From: Anastrepha obliqua | Lineage: Eukaryota; Arthropoda; Insecta; Diptera; Tephritidae | Direction of reading: 5' to 3' | Length of the DNA: 64,000 nt | Assembly (NCBI RefSeq): GCF_027943255.1 | Contig: NC_072897.1 | Coordinates: forward strand, 56,072,406-56,136,405 | Part shown: piece after piece, positions 43,105 through 53,650 of the stretch | Position numbering within the stretch: position 1 is the stretch's first letter | How the letters are laid out: each line of letters begins with the position of its first letter | Notes under the pieces: model-generated | Told to the model about the DNA's origin: nothing | Database searches by the model: none | What the model saw: only the letters and a program-made list of their open reading frames with translations | Translations under genes and position numbers: made by a program

Positions 43105-43482
43105 GTTAGGACTCTGTGTGGAAAAAATAATAAAACTTTATTTTTTCTGAGCAAAAGCTCCTTTATTGAATTCGTCTATTTCAGAATTAATTTTATATTT
43201 TAATGCTTACATCTATTTATACTATTTCTAAATACAATTTGGTTTGAGATAAAAATATGTTTACATGTTTTTATATTTAGCTGTTATCATGGTATTGTTT
43301 AGTCTCTGCATGTATTTGTATTTTAATGCTTAGATCTATTTATACTATTTCTAAATACAATTTGGCTTGAGATAAAAATATGCTTACATGTGTTTATTGT
43401 ATGAAGGGACAAAGACCATGTTTGTTTTGTTTATCATTCAGTGTATGTATGTAGTGTAGTGTATGTGTCAACGTCGTTAACT
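43104..43482 (-). repeat. Errantivirus 1 5' LTR
   Basis: 379 bp, partner of 26575-26967. Flanked outside by CGCG at 43483-43486. The indels relative to the other LTR show that the insertion is not recent. Confidence 0.92.
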
Positions 43483-43533
43483 CGCGCGGAATTTTCAGAG
43501 TCGACCCCGACATACTCAATACCTACTATATGC

Positions 43534-43768
43534 CCAAGTTGTGAAGTGCATTCGAATACCAAAACGAAGAAAAGTGGTTTCTTATAGCGGTCGCCTCTCG
43601 GCAGGCAATAACATACATATGTTTCTCAGAGTGTATTTTTGCCATGAAAAAGCTCCTCATAAGAAACTATCTGCCGTTCGTTCTATTTGTGAAACAACAT
43701 CAAAACGCACGCCGCAAAAAAGAAGGGGATCTCGGCCAAATGCGCGAAAAGGGTGTAAGCGTCAATTA
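43534..43768 (+). repeat. tRNA-derived SINE, diverged copy 2
   Basis: Shares with 16262-16535 the stretches CTCGGCAGGCAAT, GTGTATTTTTGCCAT, TCTGCCGTTCG, TGTGAAACAACATCAAAACG and GGGTGTAAGCGTCAATTAT. The promoter boxes of the head are decayed. Confidence 0.75.
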
Positions 43769-44305
43769 TCTATACTATAAAGGTATATCTTTACGTTGTC
43801 TGCGCATCACTACGAAACGACAACACCAAATGACGTAAAAATGTTTATACATTCATATTTTCACCCAATGAAGGTTATAGGCATGTTTTTATGATGGAAC
43901 TCCTTTCCCACAGCCTCCCGGCCGCGCCACCACTCTCATTCGTCACTAATAATCGAATATTTGCTTAAATTTAATCTAAAAAATCTTAGTTTTTCCTCTT
44001 TCCCACTATTTATAGCACACTCTAGACTTCATAATCCCCATAAGCTGTTCAACTATTACCCAAATGCAAAGTTCAAAAACGGTTTGAGATAGAAAATTAA
44101 TAAAAATAATTTTGCTTGATATTTTTCTGATTGGTTGCTTTGATTTTATTCAACGAAGCATAGCAACGGATGCTGGGTATTGTAATACTATGGTTTTTAA
44201 TAAAAAATTGTTTTCTATGAAATTATGGTTTGTAATTCTTCTATATACATATTCTAAATCCCTCAAAACTACTCCTACGCGAGCGGGGCCACGGGTTAAA
44301 GCTAG
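43769..44305 (+). mobile_element. Non-autonomous Helitron A
   Basis: The 3' terminus is clear: GC-rich GAGCGGGGCCACGGG, then AAAGCTAG followed by T (CTAG at 44302-44305), the usual insect Helitron end. The likely 5' terminus is TCTATACTATAAAGG at 43769, preceded by A, a shorter version of the Helitron B start. The insertion would be between A and T. No coding sequence is visible. The 5' end is less certain than the 3' end. Confidence 0.65.
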
Positions 44306-44312
44306 TAAATAT

Positions 44313-44571
44313 ATCGCACTTGTTACGTTAAAGCGTAACAACTCAAAAAGAAAAGGAAAAGAGTAACCACTCAAAAATTTATTATTTTAGCGCAACTACT
44401 AAACAAATAAGAATGAAACAACCGTTATATTGTTTTTAATAATATTTTCGTGCAATTACATATTTTTTCCCTTGTAATACCTATATTATTAATATTTACG
44501 GAAACAGTTTTTCGTCTCTACTAAAAATGTTCAGATTTTGAGTTGTTACGCTTTAACGTAACAAGTGCGAT
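44313..44571. mobile_element. Short MITE with exact 36-bp inverted ends
   Basis: 259 bp. The left end starts ATCGCACTTGTTACGTTAAA and continues to AACTCAAAA; the right end is its exact reverse complement. The arm itself contains GTTACG...CGTAAC, a smaller palindrome. The duplication is AT or TA (ambiguous because the ends are themselves AT). It lies exactly between two Helitron termini. Confidence 0.88.
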
Positions 44572-44827
44572 ATCTATACTAATATTATAAAGAGGAAAAC
44601 TTTGTTTGTTTGTTTGTTTGTAACGAATAAGCTCAAAAACTACTGGACCGATTTTAAAAATTCTTTCACCATTCGAAAACTACATTATCCAAGAGTAACA
44701 TGGATTACATTTTATTTTGGAAAAAAATAGGGTTCCGTAAGATATTTGGATTTTTCGGACACAAACTGAAAAAAATCTTATATAATATATAAAATAAAGT
44801 CAACTTTTTGTGTGTGTTCGCTAACCG

Positions 44828-46409
44828 GCCGTGTCTGCACCGAATTAAACCAAACTTACACACAATGTTAAGAAGGTATTGAAGATGGTTTCCGTATAGT
44901 TTGGATACCTATTGGTGGATAGGGCTCGAGAAATAGGTCAAAACGTGGACCCGGGTAACCGTCGGATGTGTATGTACAATATGGGTATCAAATGAAAGCT
45001 GTTGGTGAATGCTTTAGTTCAGAGTATTTTTCATGCCGCTCCGTGACTAGGGTCTCGAGATAGAGACCAAAACGTGGACCCTAGAATGTGTTTGTACAAT
45101 ATGCATATCAAATTGAAGCTGTTGGTGAATGCTTTAGTACAGAGTATTTTTCATGCCGCTCCGTGACTGGGGTCTCGAGATATAGGTCAAAACGTGGACC
45201 CGGGTAACCTTTGGTTGTGTATGTACAATATGGGTATCAAATGAAAGCTGTTGATAAGTGCTTTAATACGGGGTAATTTTCATACCTATTGATGACTAGG
45301 GCCTCGAAATATATGCCAAAACGTGGACCCGCCGTGTCTTTGCACCGAATTAAACCAAACTTACACACATTGTTAAGGAGGTATTGAAGATGGTTGCCGT
45401 ATAGTTTGGATACCTATTGGTAGATAGGGTCTCGAGATATAGGTCAAACCGTGGACCCGGGTAACCTTCGGATGTGTGTGTACAATATGGGTATCAAATG
45501 GAAGCTGTTGGTGAATGCTTTAGTTCAGAGTATTTCCATCCGCTCCGTGACTAGGGTCTCGAGATAGAGACCAAAACGTGGAGCCTAGAATGTGTTTGTA
45601 CAATATGGATATCAAATTGAAGCTGTTGGTGAATGCCTTAGTACAGAGTATTTTTCATACCGCTACGTGACTGGGGTCTCGAGATATAGGTCAAAACGTG
45701 GACCCGGGTAACCTTTGGTTGTGTATGTACAATATGGGAATCAAATGAAAGTGCTTTAATACGGGGTAATTTTCATACCTATTGATGACTAGGGTCTCGA
45801 AAAATATGCCAAAACGTGGACGCGCCGTGTCTTTGAACCGAATTAAACCAAACTTACACACATTGTTAAGTAGGTATTGAAGATGATTTCCGTGTAGTTT
45901 GAATACCTATTGGTAGATAGGGTCTCGAGATATAGGTCACAACGTGGACCCGGGTAACCTTCGGACGTGTATGTACAATATGGGTATCAAATGGAAGCTG
46001 TTGGTGAATGCTATAGTTCAGAGTATTTTTCATGCCGCTCCGTGACTAGGGTCTCGAGATAGAGACCAAAACGTGAAGCCTAGAATGTGTTTGTACAATA
46101 TGGATATCAAATTGAAGCTGTTGGTGAATGCCTTAGTACAGAGTATTTTTCATACCGCTACGTGACTGGGGTCTCGAGATATAGGTCAAAACGTGGACCC
46201 GGGTAACCTTTGGTTGTGTATGTACAATATGGGTATCAAATGAAAGCTGTTGATAAGTGCTTTAATACGGGGTAATTTTCATACCTATTGATGACTAGGG
46301 TCTCGAAATATATGCCAAAACGTGGACCCGCCGTGTCTTTGCACCGAATTAAACCAAATTTACACACATTGTTAAGTAAGTATTGAAAATGGGTTTCGTA
46401 AAGTTTGGT
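44828..46409 (+). repeat. Higher-order tandem array inside Helitron B
   Basis: Twelve monomers of about 125 bp, each with a version of AAAACGTGGACCC and TCTCGAGATA, arranged as three higher-order units. Each unit starts with GCCGTGTCT (44828, 45331, 45824; a partial fourth at 46330), giving periods of about 503, 493 and 506 bp. Within a unit the four monomers differ consistently (GGGTAACC, CCTAGAATG, GGGTAACCTTTGG, CCGCCGTGTC endings). Confidence 0.9.
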
Positions 46410-46739
46410 TGTAATTCGGAACACCGGCAACGCGTACAGCGTTCTTTTGAACCAGCCATAATGTCGTTTACTTTTTAAACGCTTGGGGCGGAACTGAACT
46501 GTCAAATTGACAGTGTGAGTTACAATGTGTCAATATTTCTTTCTGACTTGGACGCCATAAGGAGAAGACGTAAGGGCAAAGTGTAAACATTTTTTGTGAA
46601 TTTTTTTGGAGTGGATTTTTGGAAAAATGCGTAACTTTGAATAAAAAATTAATAGTCTAATCATGCAAATCGTCAACAGTTTTCAGAAGAAAAGAAATGA
46701 TTTAAGAAAATCACAACAAAATAAAATAATCCTAACCAT

Positions 46740-47291
46740 GTGGACATATGCATCGAAAATATAATCCACAAAATTGAAAAAAAACATGTTTTAAAATCTC
46801 AGAATACCATAAATACAATCATGTTTATTACAGTACAAATGCCAAGACAATTACGTAATCATATTGGTCGTTCGACAAATAATAATAGGCGCATGAGAAA
46901 TGCCCGGAATAACGCGACATCAGAAGAACGTCAAGAACAAAATGAAGTAGTCAAACGATTGATGAATAATGTTATCCAAGCAACTATTTTAATTGGCAAA
47001 TTCAAGAATGAAGACGTTCTAATACCAAGAATTCCAATGATTCCACCTGAATTGCCATTTGAATTCAAGCGTTTGCAACTGCCCATTCCTTTAGCATTTG
47101 CAATAACTATCAATAACTCACAAGGGCAAACTTTAGAAACATGCGGGATGAATTTAGAAGAAGAACCAGTATTCACCCATGGTCAACTATACATTGGCTG
47201 TTCACGTGTTGGGAAGCCAACAACATTATATATTTACTCAAAAACAAATAGAAAAACAAAAAATATTGTTTATGCCAAAACGCTTGAATAA
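46740..47291 (+). pseudogene. Helitron helicase C-terminus with short leader
   Basis: The frame reads, after a leader of about 60 residues with PRQLRNHIGRSTNNNRRMRN (typical of the start of a Helitron protein) and NNATSEERQEQNE, directly into the helicase end: LIGKFKNEDVLIPRIPMIPP, AFAITINNSQGQTLE and HGQLYIGCSRVGKPTTLYIY. It therefore joins the N-terminus and last 110 residues of a protein normally well over 1,000 residues long by a large in-frame deletion. It ends at the normal stop (47289-47291), 99 bases before the Helitron terminus. Whether the mini-protein is made is unknown. Confidence 0.8.
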
Positions 47292-47390
47292 AGAATAAAA
47301 AAATAAATAATATGAAAATCATATATTTTCTGTTCTAAACCATATCTATTCTATTTTAGTGTGCCCAGCGAAGGGGGCCGGGTTTGCTAG

Positions 47391-47918
47391 TATATATATA
47401 TGAAGGTACTCCACCCGATACTAACCACCTTTTCACATGCCAAACCTAACACCTCTTTCCCTCTGGACCCAACCCGTCGAAATAGCATGTTCCCTAAGAC
47501 AGCCGTTAGATGGGATAGCTTATGACAATCGGACTACACCGCGCTGGCAGAGCTAAAACAACAACAACCCTTGCGGTATACCATTGAATAATTTAAAACT
47601 GACTGTAAAAGTATGGTGAGCTCGGTTTATTTTTAAGTTTTACAATTTGAAAAATTTTCGTAGAGCTTTTCTCCTCGCATTTGCCAAAGGTGATTCGTCA
47701 ATGTCAACGGATGTGTTTTTGATCGTTCCCGAAAAGAGATGAAATTCTTATTTACATTTTCTATCTATTGACGCGAAATATTAAATATTAAAAATATCTG
47801 ACTAAGTAAGCATTCTCAATGAAAATAAAGAAAACAAATAAAGTGAAATTCAAAGCAGCAGCTGTTGCCCGTGTCCTTCCAAAAGTAACGGTTTATTACT
47901 GAGAGCAATGTCGAAGGG
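47391..47918. other. Spacer, possible LINE tail
   Basis: A TA run, then about 170 bp ending in GCTAAAACAACAACAACCC at 47551-47569, which looks like the 3' end and (AAC)n tail of a LINE on the plus strand. The remainder to 47918 is A+T-rich and unrecognised. Confidence 0.35.
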
Positions 47919-48409
47919 AGTTAGGGAATGATTTCATTCACAAATAATAAATAAAAATAGTTAAGTAAATTCCAATATATGTTATCATGCAGAGCTGAAC
48001 AAATCCAAACATATTTTAAGAAAAACAAAAGATAAACATATGTAATTATTTTAAGAATAACGAAAGATAAACATAAGTATTCTAAGAGAAACAAAAAGTA
48101 AATATATGTATTTTAAGAAAAACAAAAGACAAACATATTTTAAGAAACACAAATGACAACCGTATGTATTTTAAGAATAACAAAAGATAAACATATGTAT
48201 TTTCAGAATAACATGAGATAAACACGTTTTTCATAAACAGCAAACAAAGAAACTAATATACAAGTCGTGTACCTAAAACAGTAAGATGTAAATACAACTG
48301 TCAGTATTAACATAGTGTTAAGAACTGCCCTAAAATTAAATTCAAAAAAAAAAAATTTTATATTTTTCCAAAGCCAAGCAGTTCTTAACTATCTTACAAG
48401 TCTATAACT
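47919..48409 (+). repeat. Errantivirus 2 5' LTR
   Basis: 491 bp. Contains about seven A-rich repeats of 25-35 bp of the type TTTTAAGAATAACAAAAGAT between 48010 and 48230. The end is CTATAACT, with the T shared by the primer site TGGCGATACTGCCAGGAGCG. Confidence 0.88.
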
Positions 48410-48702
48410 GGCGATACTGCCAGGAGCGTCATATACATTGACACTCCAGTGAGCGGGCCAAAAAAATAGTCATCCTTTTCGCAGCAAGGACATACATACA
48501 TAATCCTTCATAATAAAGGACAACATTTTACGTAAAAAATTAAAGGCTATGGGGAAAAGAAGTTAAAATACAGTGAACAAAGAAATAAAAAATTTAGTGA
48601 TAGCAAAACTATTCTAAAAAACAAATTTGCAAGTAATGCTTCAGAGTATCGGAGCAGAAAATGCAACATTATGAGCCCGGATAGATCCAAGTTAACCCAG
48701 AA

Positions 48703-49527
48703 ATGATTCCACAAGCAGCAGAACGATTGGAACCAGTCAACATAACTTATAGTAATCCCACCGATATCAACCTGGACGTTTTTAAAGCACTACCGGTATT
48801 TGACGGCAACATTTCCAAATACCGCGTATGGAGGGAAGATGTCTCTAGACTTATGGATGGAATTAGTAATTATAGGAATTCCAACAGATACGTAGAAGCT
48901 CTATCAATTATAAAAACTAAAATACAAGGTGAAACAGCTGACGTGTTGACCAACCATAACATAATATTTAATTTTGATGCAATCAGGAATAAATTGGACT
49001 TGAATTCCATGACAACGTGAATAGAGCCCTGACGCTAATCACGTCAAAAATATCTGTGTCTGGTCATAGCCAAGAAGTGACCGAAGTAATGACTGATGAG
49101 GCAACACCAGATGCGGTAAGAATGTTTAAGGATGGAAAAAATAACTCATCTATTTGTTCCACCCTATATGGAAATCCTATAAGGGATTTAGAGCATGCAT
49201 TTGCAGTAGCTCGTACGAAACGGCACGATGACGAACATCGTGACCAACAAATTACGTCTAGGCTATGCACAACAGAGCATTCATCCAACCATCAATAAAC
49301 ACTACTATGAGAAACAACATCACCAGAGACGTCCCATGTACCAGCAGAAATACAACCAGCCGCCAACACAATTACCAAAACCGGAACCCATGGACACAAC
49401 GTCTGGGAACACAACATTCAGGCAACCAACTCAGCATCAAAACAACGACTACGACGTGAATAGAAACAATAAAAATTGGAAAAGACCACGAGGTAAATGT
49501 GGCCAAATCCGAAGAAGACAACTCTAG
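48703..49527 (+). pseudogene. gag: Errantivirus 2 gag
   Basis: Starts at 48703 (MIPQAAERLEPVNITYSN). Conserved LDVFKALPVFDGNISKYR and IIKTKIQGETADVLTNHN blocks are followed by a stop at 49018-49020 in a changed frame. The continuation is in other frames (ARTKRHDDEHRDQQITS; PKPEPMDTTSGNTTFRQP), ending near 49527. The Gln/Pro/Asn-rich C-terminus matches that of errantivirus 1 gag. Two or more frame changes make it inactive. Confidence 0.82.
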
Positions 49528-49590
49528 CACAATTGTAGAAACAGGTAGACAAAACCATTTAGTAATTAAGTATTTAAAACTAATAAACGG

Positions 49591-50064
49591 GTGCCCAGTA
49601 TAGTAATGACTGATGGGAAAGTAAATTATAATGTTTTAGTAGATACAGGTGCAACCCATAACTATGTTAAGAAAACTTTAAAATTTAATATAACCAAAAA
49701 AGTAAAATCATTGCAAGTGATATCAATGCGTGGTAATTCTATAATTAATATGAAACAAATTATTAAGTTTATGAATGAAGAATTTGATTTTTTTGAGGTA
49801 GATGAGATAAATGGATTTAATTTGATACTAGGATGGAACGGAACAAAGAAATTTAACGAAATAATAAATTTAAACAAGATGGCATTTGAGGTGTTAAGAA
49901 AGTCGGAAATAAGTGAAAAAAATTATGCAAATTACACTATAGGGATAGACACGTACAGAGCAGAAATCGATAGATTAATGAAGGACAATAATGTCATAGG
50001 ACCGTTACCCTTCACTACAAGGATTGAAGCTAGCATACGGACATATACAAAGGATCCTATATAG
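49591..50064 (+). pseudogene. pol: Errantivirus 2 protease and start of pol
   Basis: An open frame of 157 residues with the aspartic protease site VLVDTGATHNYVKK, intact, and the second block FEVDEINGFNLILGW. It continues as the spacer before RT (IEASIRTYTKDP). The stop at 50062-50064 interrupts the passage to RT. The frame is the same as for RT at 50299, so few changes separate the two. Confidence 0.85.
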
Positions 50065-50298
50065 CCCAAATAATATACAAGTAATATAAATGACGTAGAA
50101 TTCATAATAAGGAAAGAGGGAATAAAACAAAAAAGCTACGGTCCATCCATGTTAACCGTACATAAGAAAGGTAAAGATGAGAGCGAAATTCAAATGGTTA
50201 GATTTTAGGAAATTAAACGAACATAGGATACCAGACATAAATATATTAATTATTACGCTGCAAAACTTAGGAAAGCCAAATTTTTCACTACACTTGAT

Positions 50299-51444
50299 TT
50301 GGAGTACGGTTTTCATCAAATTAAGATAAAAGAAAGTGACAGGGAGGAAACAGCGTTTTGTGTGCATGGAGGTAAATATGAGTTCATTCGAGTACCTTTC
50401 GGATTGAAGAACGCCTCATCTATTTTCCAACGATGTGTGGATGACATCCTGCGCAACTTCATAGGTAAATTCGCATATGTTTACATTGACGATGTAATCA
50501 TTTACTCTTCCCTTACTCCCTATGAAGAGCATATGAAACACATCCGAACTATTTTTAAAGCATTAAATAATGCCTCTTTAAAAATGTCCAATGAAAAGTC
50601 AACATTTTTCATGGAAGATGTAAAATACTTAGGTCGTATTGTAAAGCACAATAAATTTTCAACTGATCCGAATAAAATAAAAACGGTAGAAAATTACCCA
50701 ATACCAGAAATCCTCAAAGACCTTAGAGGATTCTTAGGACTTACTGAATACTATAGAAAATTCGTAAAAAGCTATGCAACTCTAGCTAAACACTTAATTT
50801 TACATCTTAAAGTGGATAATTCTCATATCGGAAAAAATAAAAGTAAGAACACAAAAATTAATTTAGACCAAACGGCCATAGAAGCCATAAGTAAACTGAA
50901 AAGCTGCTTAAAGGAGCAGGAATTTACCAGCCAAATTATGAGAAAGCTTTTGAACTCAATACAGACGTTTCCAATATAGCCATTGGAGCTGTATTGAGTC
51001 AAAATAAAAATCAATGTACTTTTTATCACGCACACTCAATCCCATAGAACAAAATTATAGTACCAACGAGAAAGAGTTACTCGCTATTATATGGTCGCTA
51101 CAAAAATTACGAAATTACATATACGGCACAGCCAACTTAACCATATATACCGACCATCAATTGCTTACTTACGCCATATCGTATAAGAATCTATACTAAA
51201 GAGATGGAAAAATATTATCAAAGATTATGGAGAAAACGACGTGTATAAACCAGGCGCACAAAATGTTGTAGCTGACGCCTTGTCACGACAAATAATTAAT
51301 ACATCTTCTATAGGTACTGTGCACTCATCTAATAGTTCATACAACGACATAATCAAGGCAGTACGCCAACCGCTAAATGCCTACAATAAAAGAATGAGAC
51401 AAGCTCGCGTATTATATTTCAAAGTAAAATGCGTCACACAATAA
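50299..51444 (+). pseudogene. pol: Errantivirus 2 RT and RNase H
   Basis: RT reads EYGFHQIKIKESDREETAFC, VPFGLKNASSIFQRCVDDIL and GKFAYVYIDDVIIYSS with both active-site Asp intact, then LRGFLGLTEYYRKFVKSYA. The frame ends at 50979. RNase H follows in a different frame (51014-51199: EQNYSTNEKELLAIIWSLQK; IYTDHQLLTYA), and the connection domain in another (51241-51444: KPGAQNVVADALSRQ). The region upstream of 50299 still has recognisable RT residues (DFRKLNEHRIPDINI) out of frame. Confidence 0.87.
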
Positions 51445-51705
51445 TCTTTACTGACGAAAATTATCTGATAACCGAATTAAAAAGGTTAGATACGGGTAAA
51501 GGTTTAGATACGGACAAATTATAAAAAACACGTTCACAGATATAAAATTCGTATACACACCAAATAAACTTTAAGACATAACACAACCAGATAGACAGTT
51601 AGAATAAGTTTAACAAACACACGAGCGAGCACACATGGGATACAATAATAATGTAAAATAATAAATAGTTCTTTTACCAATACTATTGGCCGAACATACC
51701 TATGT

Positions 51706-52140
51706 ATGCCTTACATATATAACAAAAAGTGCACAGCTTGTCTTTACGGCAAATACGAACGGAATCCCCCCAGTGAACCATTAAAAGAATCAGACGTATC
51801 AGCACAACCAGGGGAATTTATACATTTAGATATTTATTTTAATGAACACAAAACATATTTAGTAGCAGTAGATAAATTCTCAAAATACATATGTATGTAA
51901 CTATCTGACAAATAGACTCAAAAACATAAATGGGCAAAAGAGTAGAAGAAATTCTTATCAACAATTTTCCGAACTGTAAACGACTCGTGACAGATAACGA
52001 AAGTTGTCTGAATACACCAATGTTAAAACAAATGTGTATAAAATACAATATGAACAAAATACAGACACCAATATATAATATATGTACATCAAAGGCAAAC
52101 CGTCAGGTAGAACGTTCCATATAAGAATTGGTATTGAAGA
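51706..52140 (+). pseudogene. pol: Errantivirus 2 integrase remnant
   Basis: 51706-51900 encodes CTACLYGKYERNPPSEPLKE and GEFIHLDIYF (first catalytic Asp), then TYLVAVDKFSKY. 51930-52124 encodes VEEILINNFPNCKRLVTDNE (second Asp), and then ASKANRQVERSI with the catalytic Glu. The zinc-binding N-terminus is lost. After 52140 the reading decays quickly (KIKNKEFN... and DQVKKLKDASEKTLKRLNQG-like residues to about 52400, the C-terminal domain). Confidence 0.82.
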
Positions 52141-53650
52141 TTAAAAATAAAGAATTCAACATCAGCAACCGAGGAGCTATTGTAGTTATAAAGGAATTGA
52201 ACAACACAACCCATACCGTCACAGAAAAAAACCAAAGGATATATGTCCATACATTTTAACCTAATAACATACAGCAAGGAAGACCAAGTAAAAAAATTAA
52301 AAGACGCATCGGAGAAAACATTAAAACGGCTAAACCAGGGAGACTCCCTCTGGTGGCTGGGGGAGTTTCAAAACATAGAAATTGAAAAGCAAGGGTGAAA
52401 AGGCACCACCCAAGGAGACCAGCTATAAGTGTTAAGGACTAACATCAGAAGTAAAAGCGATAGTCGTAGAATCTAAGAATGAATCTATCTTCATAAATTA
52501 CAAGCATTTCTTAAAAAAATTCAACTGTTATATATAATATTTATACAGGAAATAAATTTTTATACAGGAACTATATTCTTCGGACTGAAGAGAATATTAT
52601 GTCTAACCCTAAGACCTTTTGGCGATTTGTTAAATCTAAAAAGTCAAGCGCTGGAGTCCCTTCTGCGGTTTTTCCAAATCTAATTTCACTAGTGATGATA
52701 CGTACTCGTTTGCTCCTTGTCATGATAATCCACTTTCATCCTTGAATTTTGGCTATTTAAACCTTGTTTCCCTGGACATTGAGAATGGGATTTTGGGTTT
52801 AAAACCTTCTTCGCAGACTGATAAGGACGGGCTGTCCGTAATTTTTCTTAAAAACTGCCCGGCTATTGTCTTTCCTTTTAAATTAGTTTTTAATAAATCT
52901 CTATCTACGGGAGTTTTTATCAACGATTCGAAAATCACAACTTTCTACTATTTCTAAACTTTTCGAAGGAATTGTAAAAGAAAAAATGTACTTTGCAACT
53001 AAGAGCTTAATCTCGCCCAATCAACATGGATTTATATTATCTCGGGTAAATCTACAGTTTCCAACCTAGCTGCAGTTTCCAACCTAGCATACAATTCTAT
53101 TACGTAAATTAGCCTCGCTTGGTTTCCATTCTGTTTTCTTTCAATGGTTGAAATCTTATTTATCCGACAGACGATGAGGGTGAATGTTCGGAATCTTTTA
53201 TTGCATCTTCAGGGGTGCCCCAATGCAGTATTTTAGGGCCTTTTCTCTTCGTTCTGTTTATTAATGATATTTGAACCTGTTTATCATTTGCCAACTTTCT
53301 TTTATATGCTGATGATTTGAAAATATTTTCGGCCATTAGAAAAAATGAGGATGTTCCCATGTTGCAAACGGAAATTAATGCGCTCGTTCGCTGGTGCAGT
53401 AACTCTGGCATCTCTCTAAATATTAAGAAATGTTTTCATGTCATTTTCGCCAAAATGTTTTCCAGTCATCTTACAGCATTGATAATACCTTACTTCAATC
53501 TGTTCATGAATTCAAAGATCACCAATTTGCTATTGCGACAAATATTCTCTCAGGTCGTTAAAATTCTCAAATCCTATCCCTTCCTATCATTCCCGTTTGA
53601 TTTTAATTTACTTTAAGTCTCAAGAGAGTAGAAGGCCAATACTCTCACTG

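Larger units (their letters stand above)
26575..43482 (-). mobile_element. Errantivirus 1 (gypsy-group endogenous retrovirus), with nested insertions
   Basis: Two LTRs in the same orientation, starting AGTTA and ending TAACT on the element strand, are flanked by the 4-bp duplication CGCG (26571-26574 and 43483-43486). On the minus strand the order is LTR, primer site, gag, protease, RT, RNase H, integrase, env, LTR, which is the insect errantivirus plan. The 16.9-kb span is inflated by a copia element with its tandem duplication (29000-38245) and a composite insert (39395-41460). Every coding segment carries lesions, so this is an old, inactive copy. Confidence 0.92.
44573..47390 (+). mobile_element. 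Helitron B with tandem array and helicase remnant
   Basis: The 5' end is TCTATACTAATATTATAAAG at 44573 (after A), typical of insect Helitrons. The 3' end is a hairpin (CCCAGC at 47364, GCCGGG ending at 47382), then TTTG and CTAG (47387-47390), with T following. Between lie a simple GTTT run, a tandem array (44828-46409), a short captured-looking segment (46410-46735) and the end of a helicase frame. No Rep domain is present, so it needs a helper. Confidence 0.85.
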
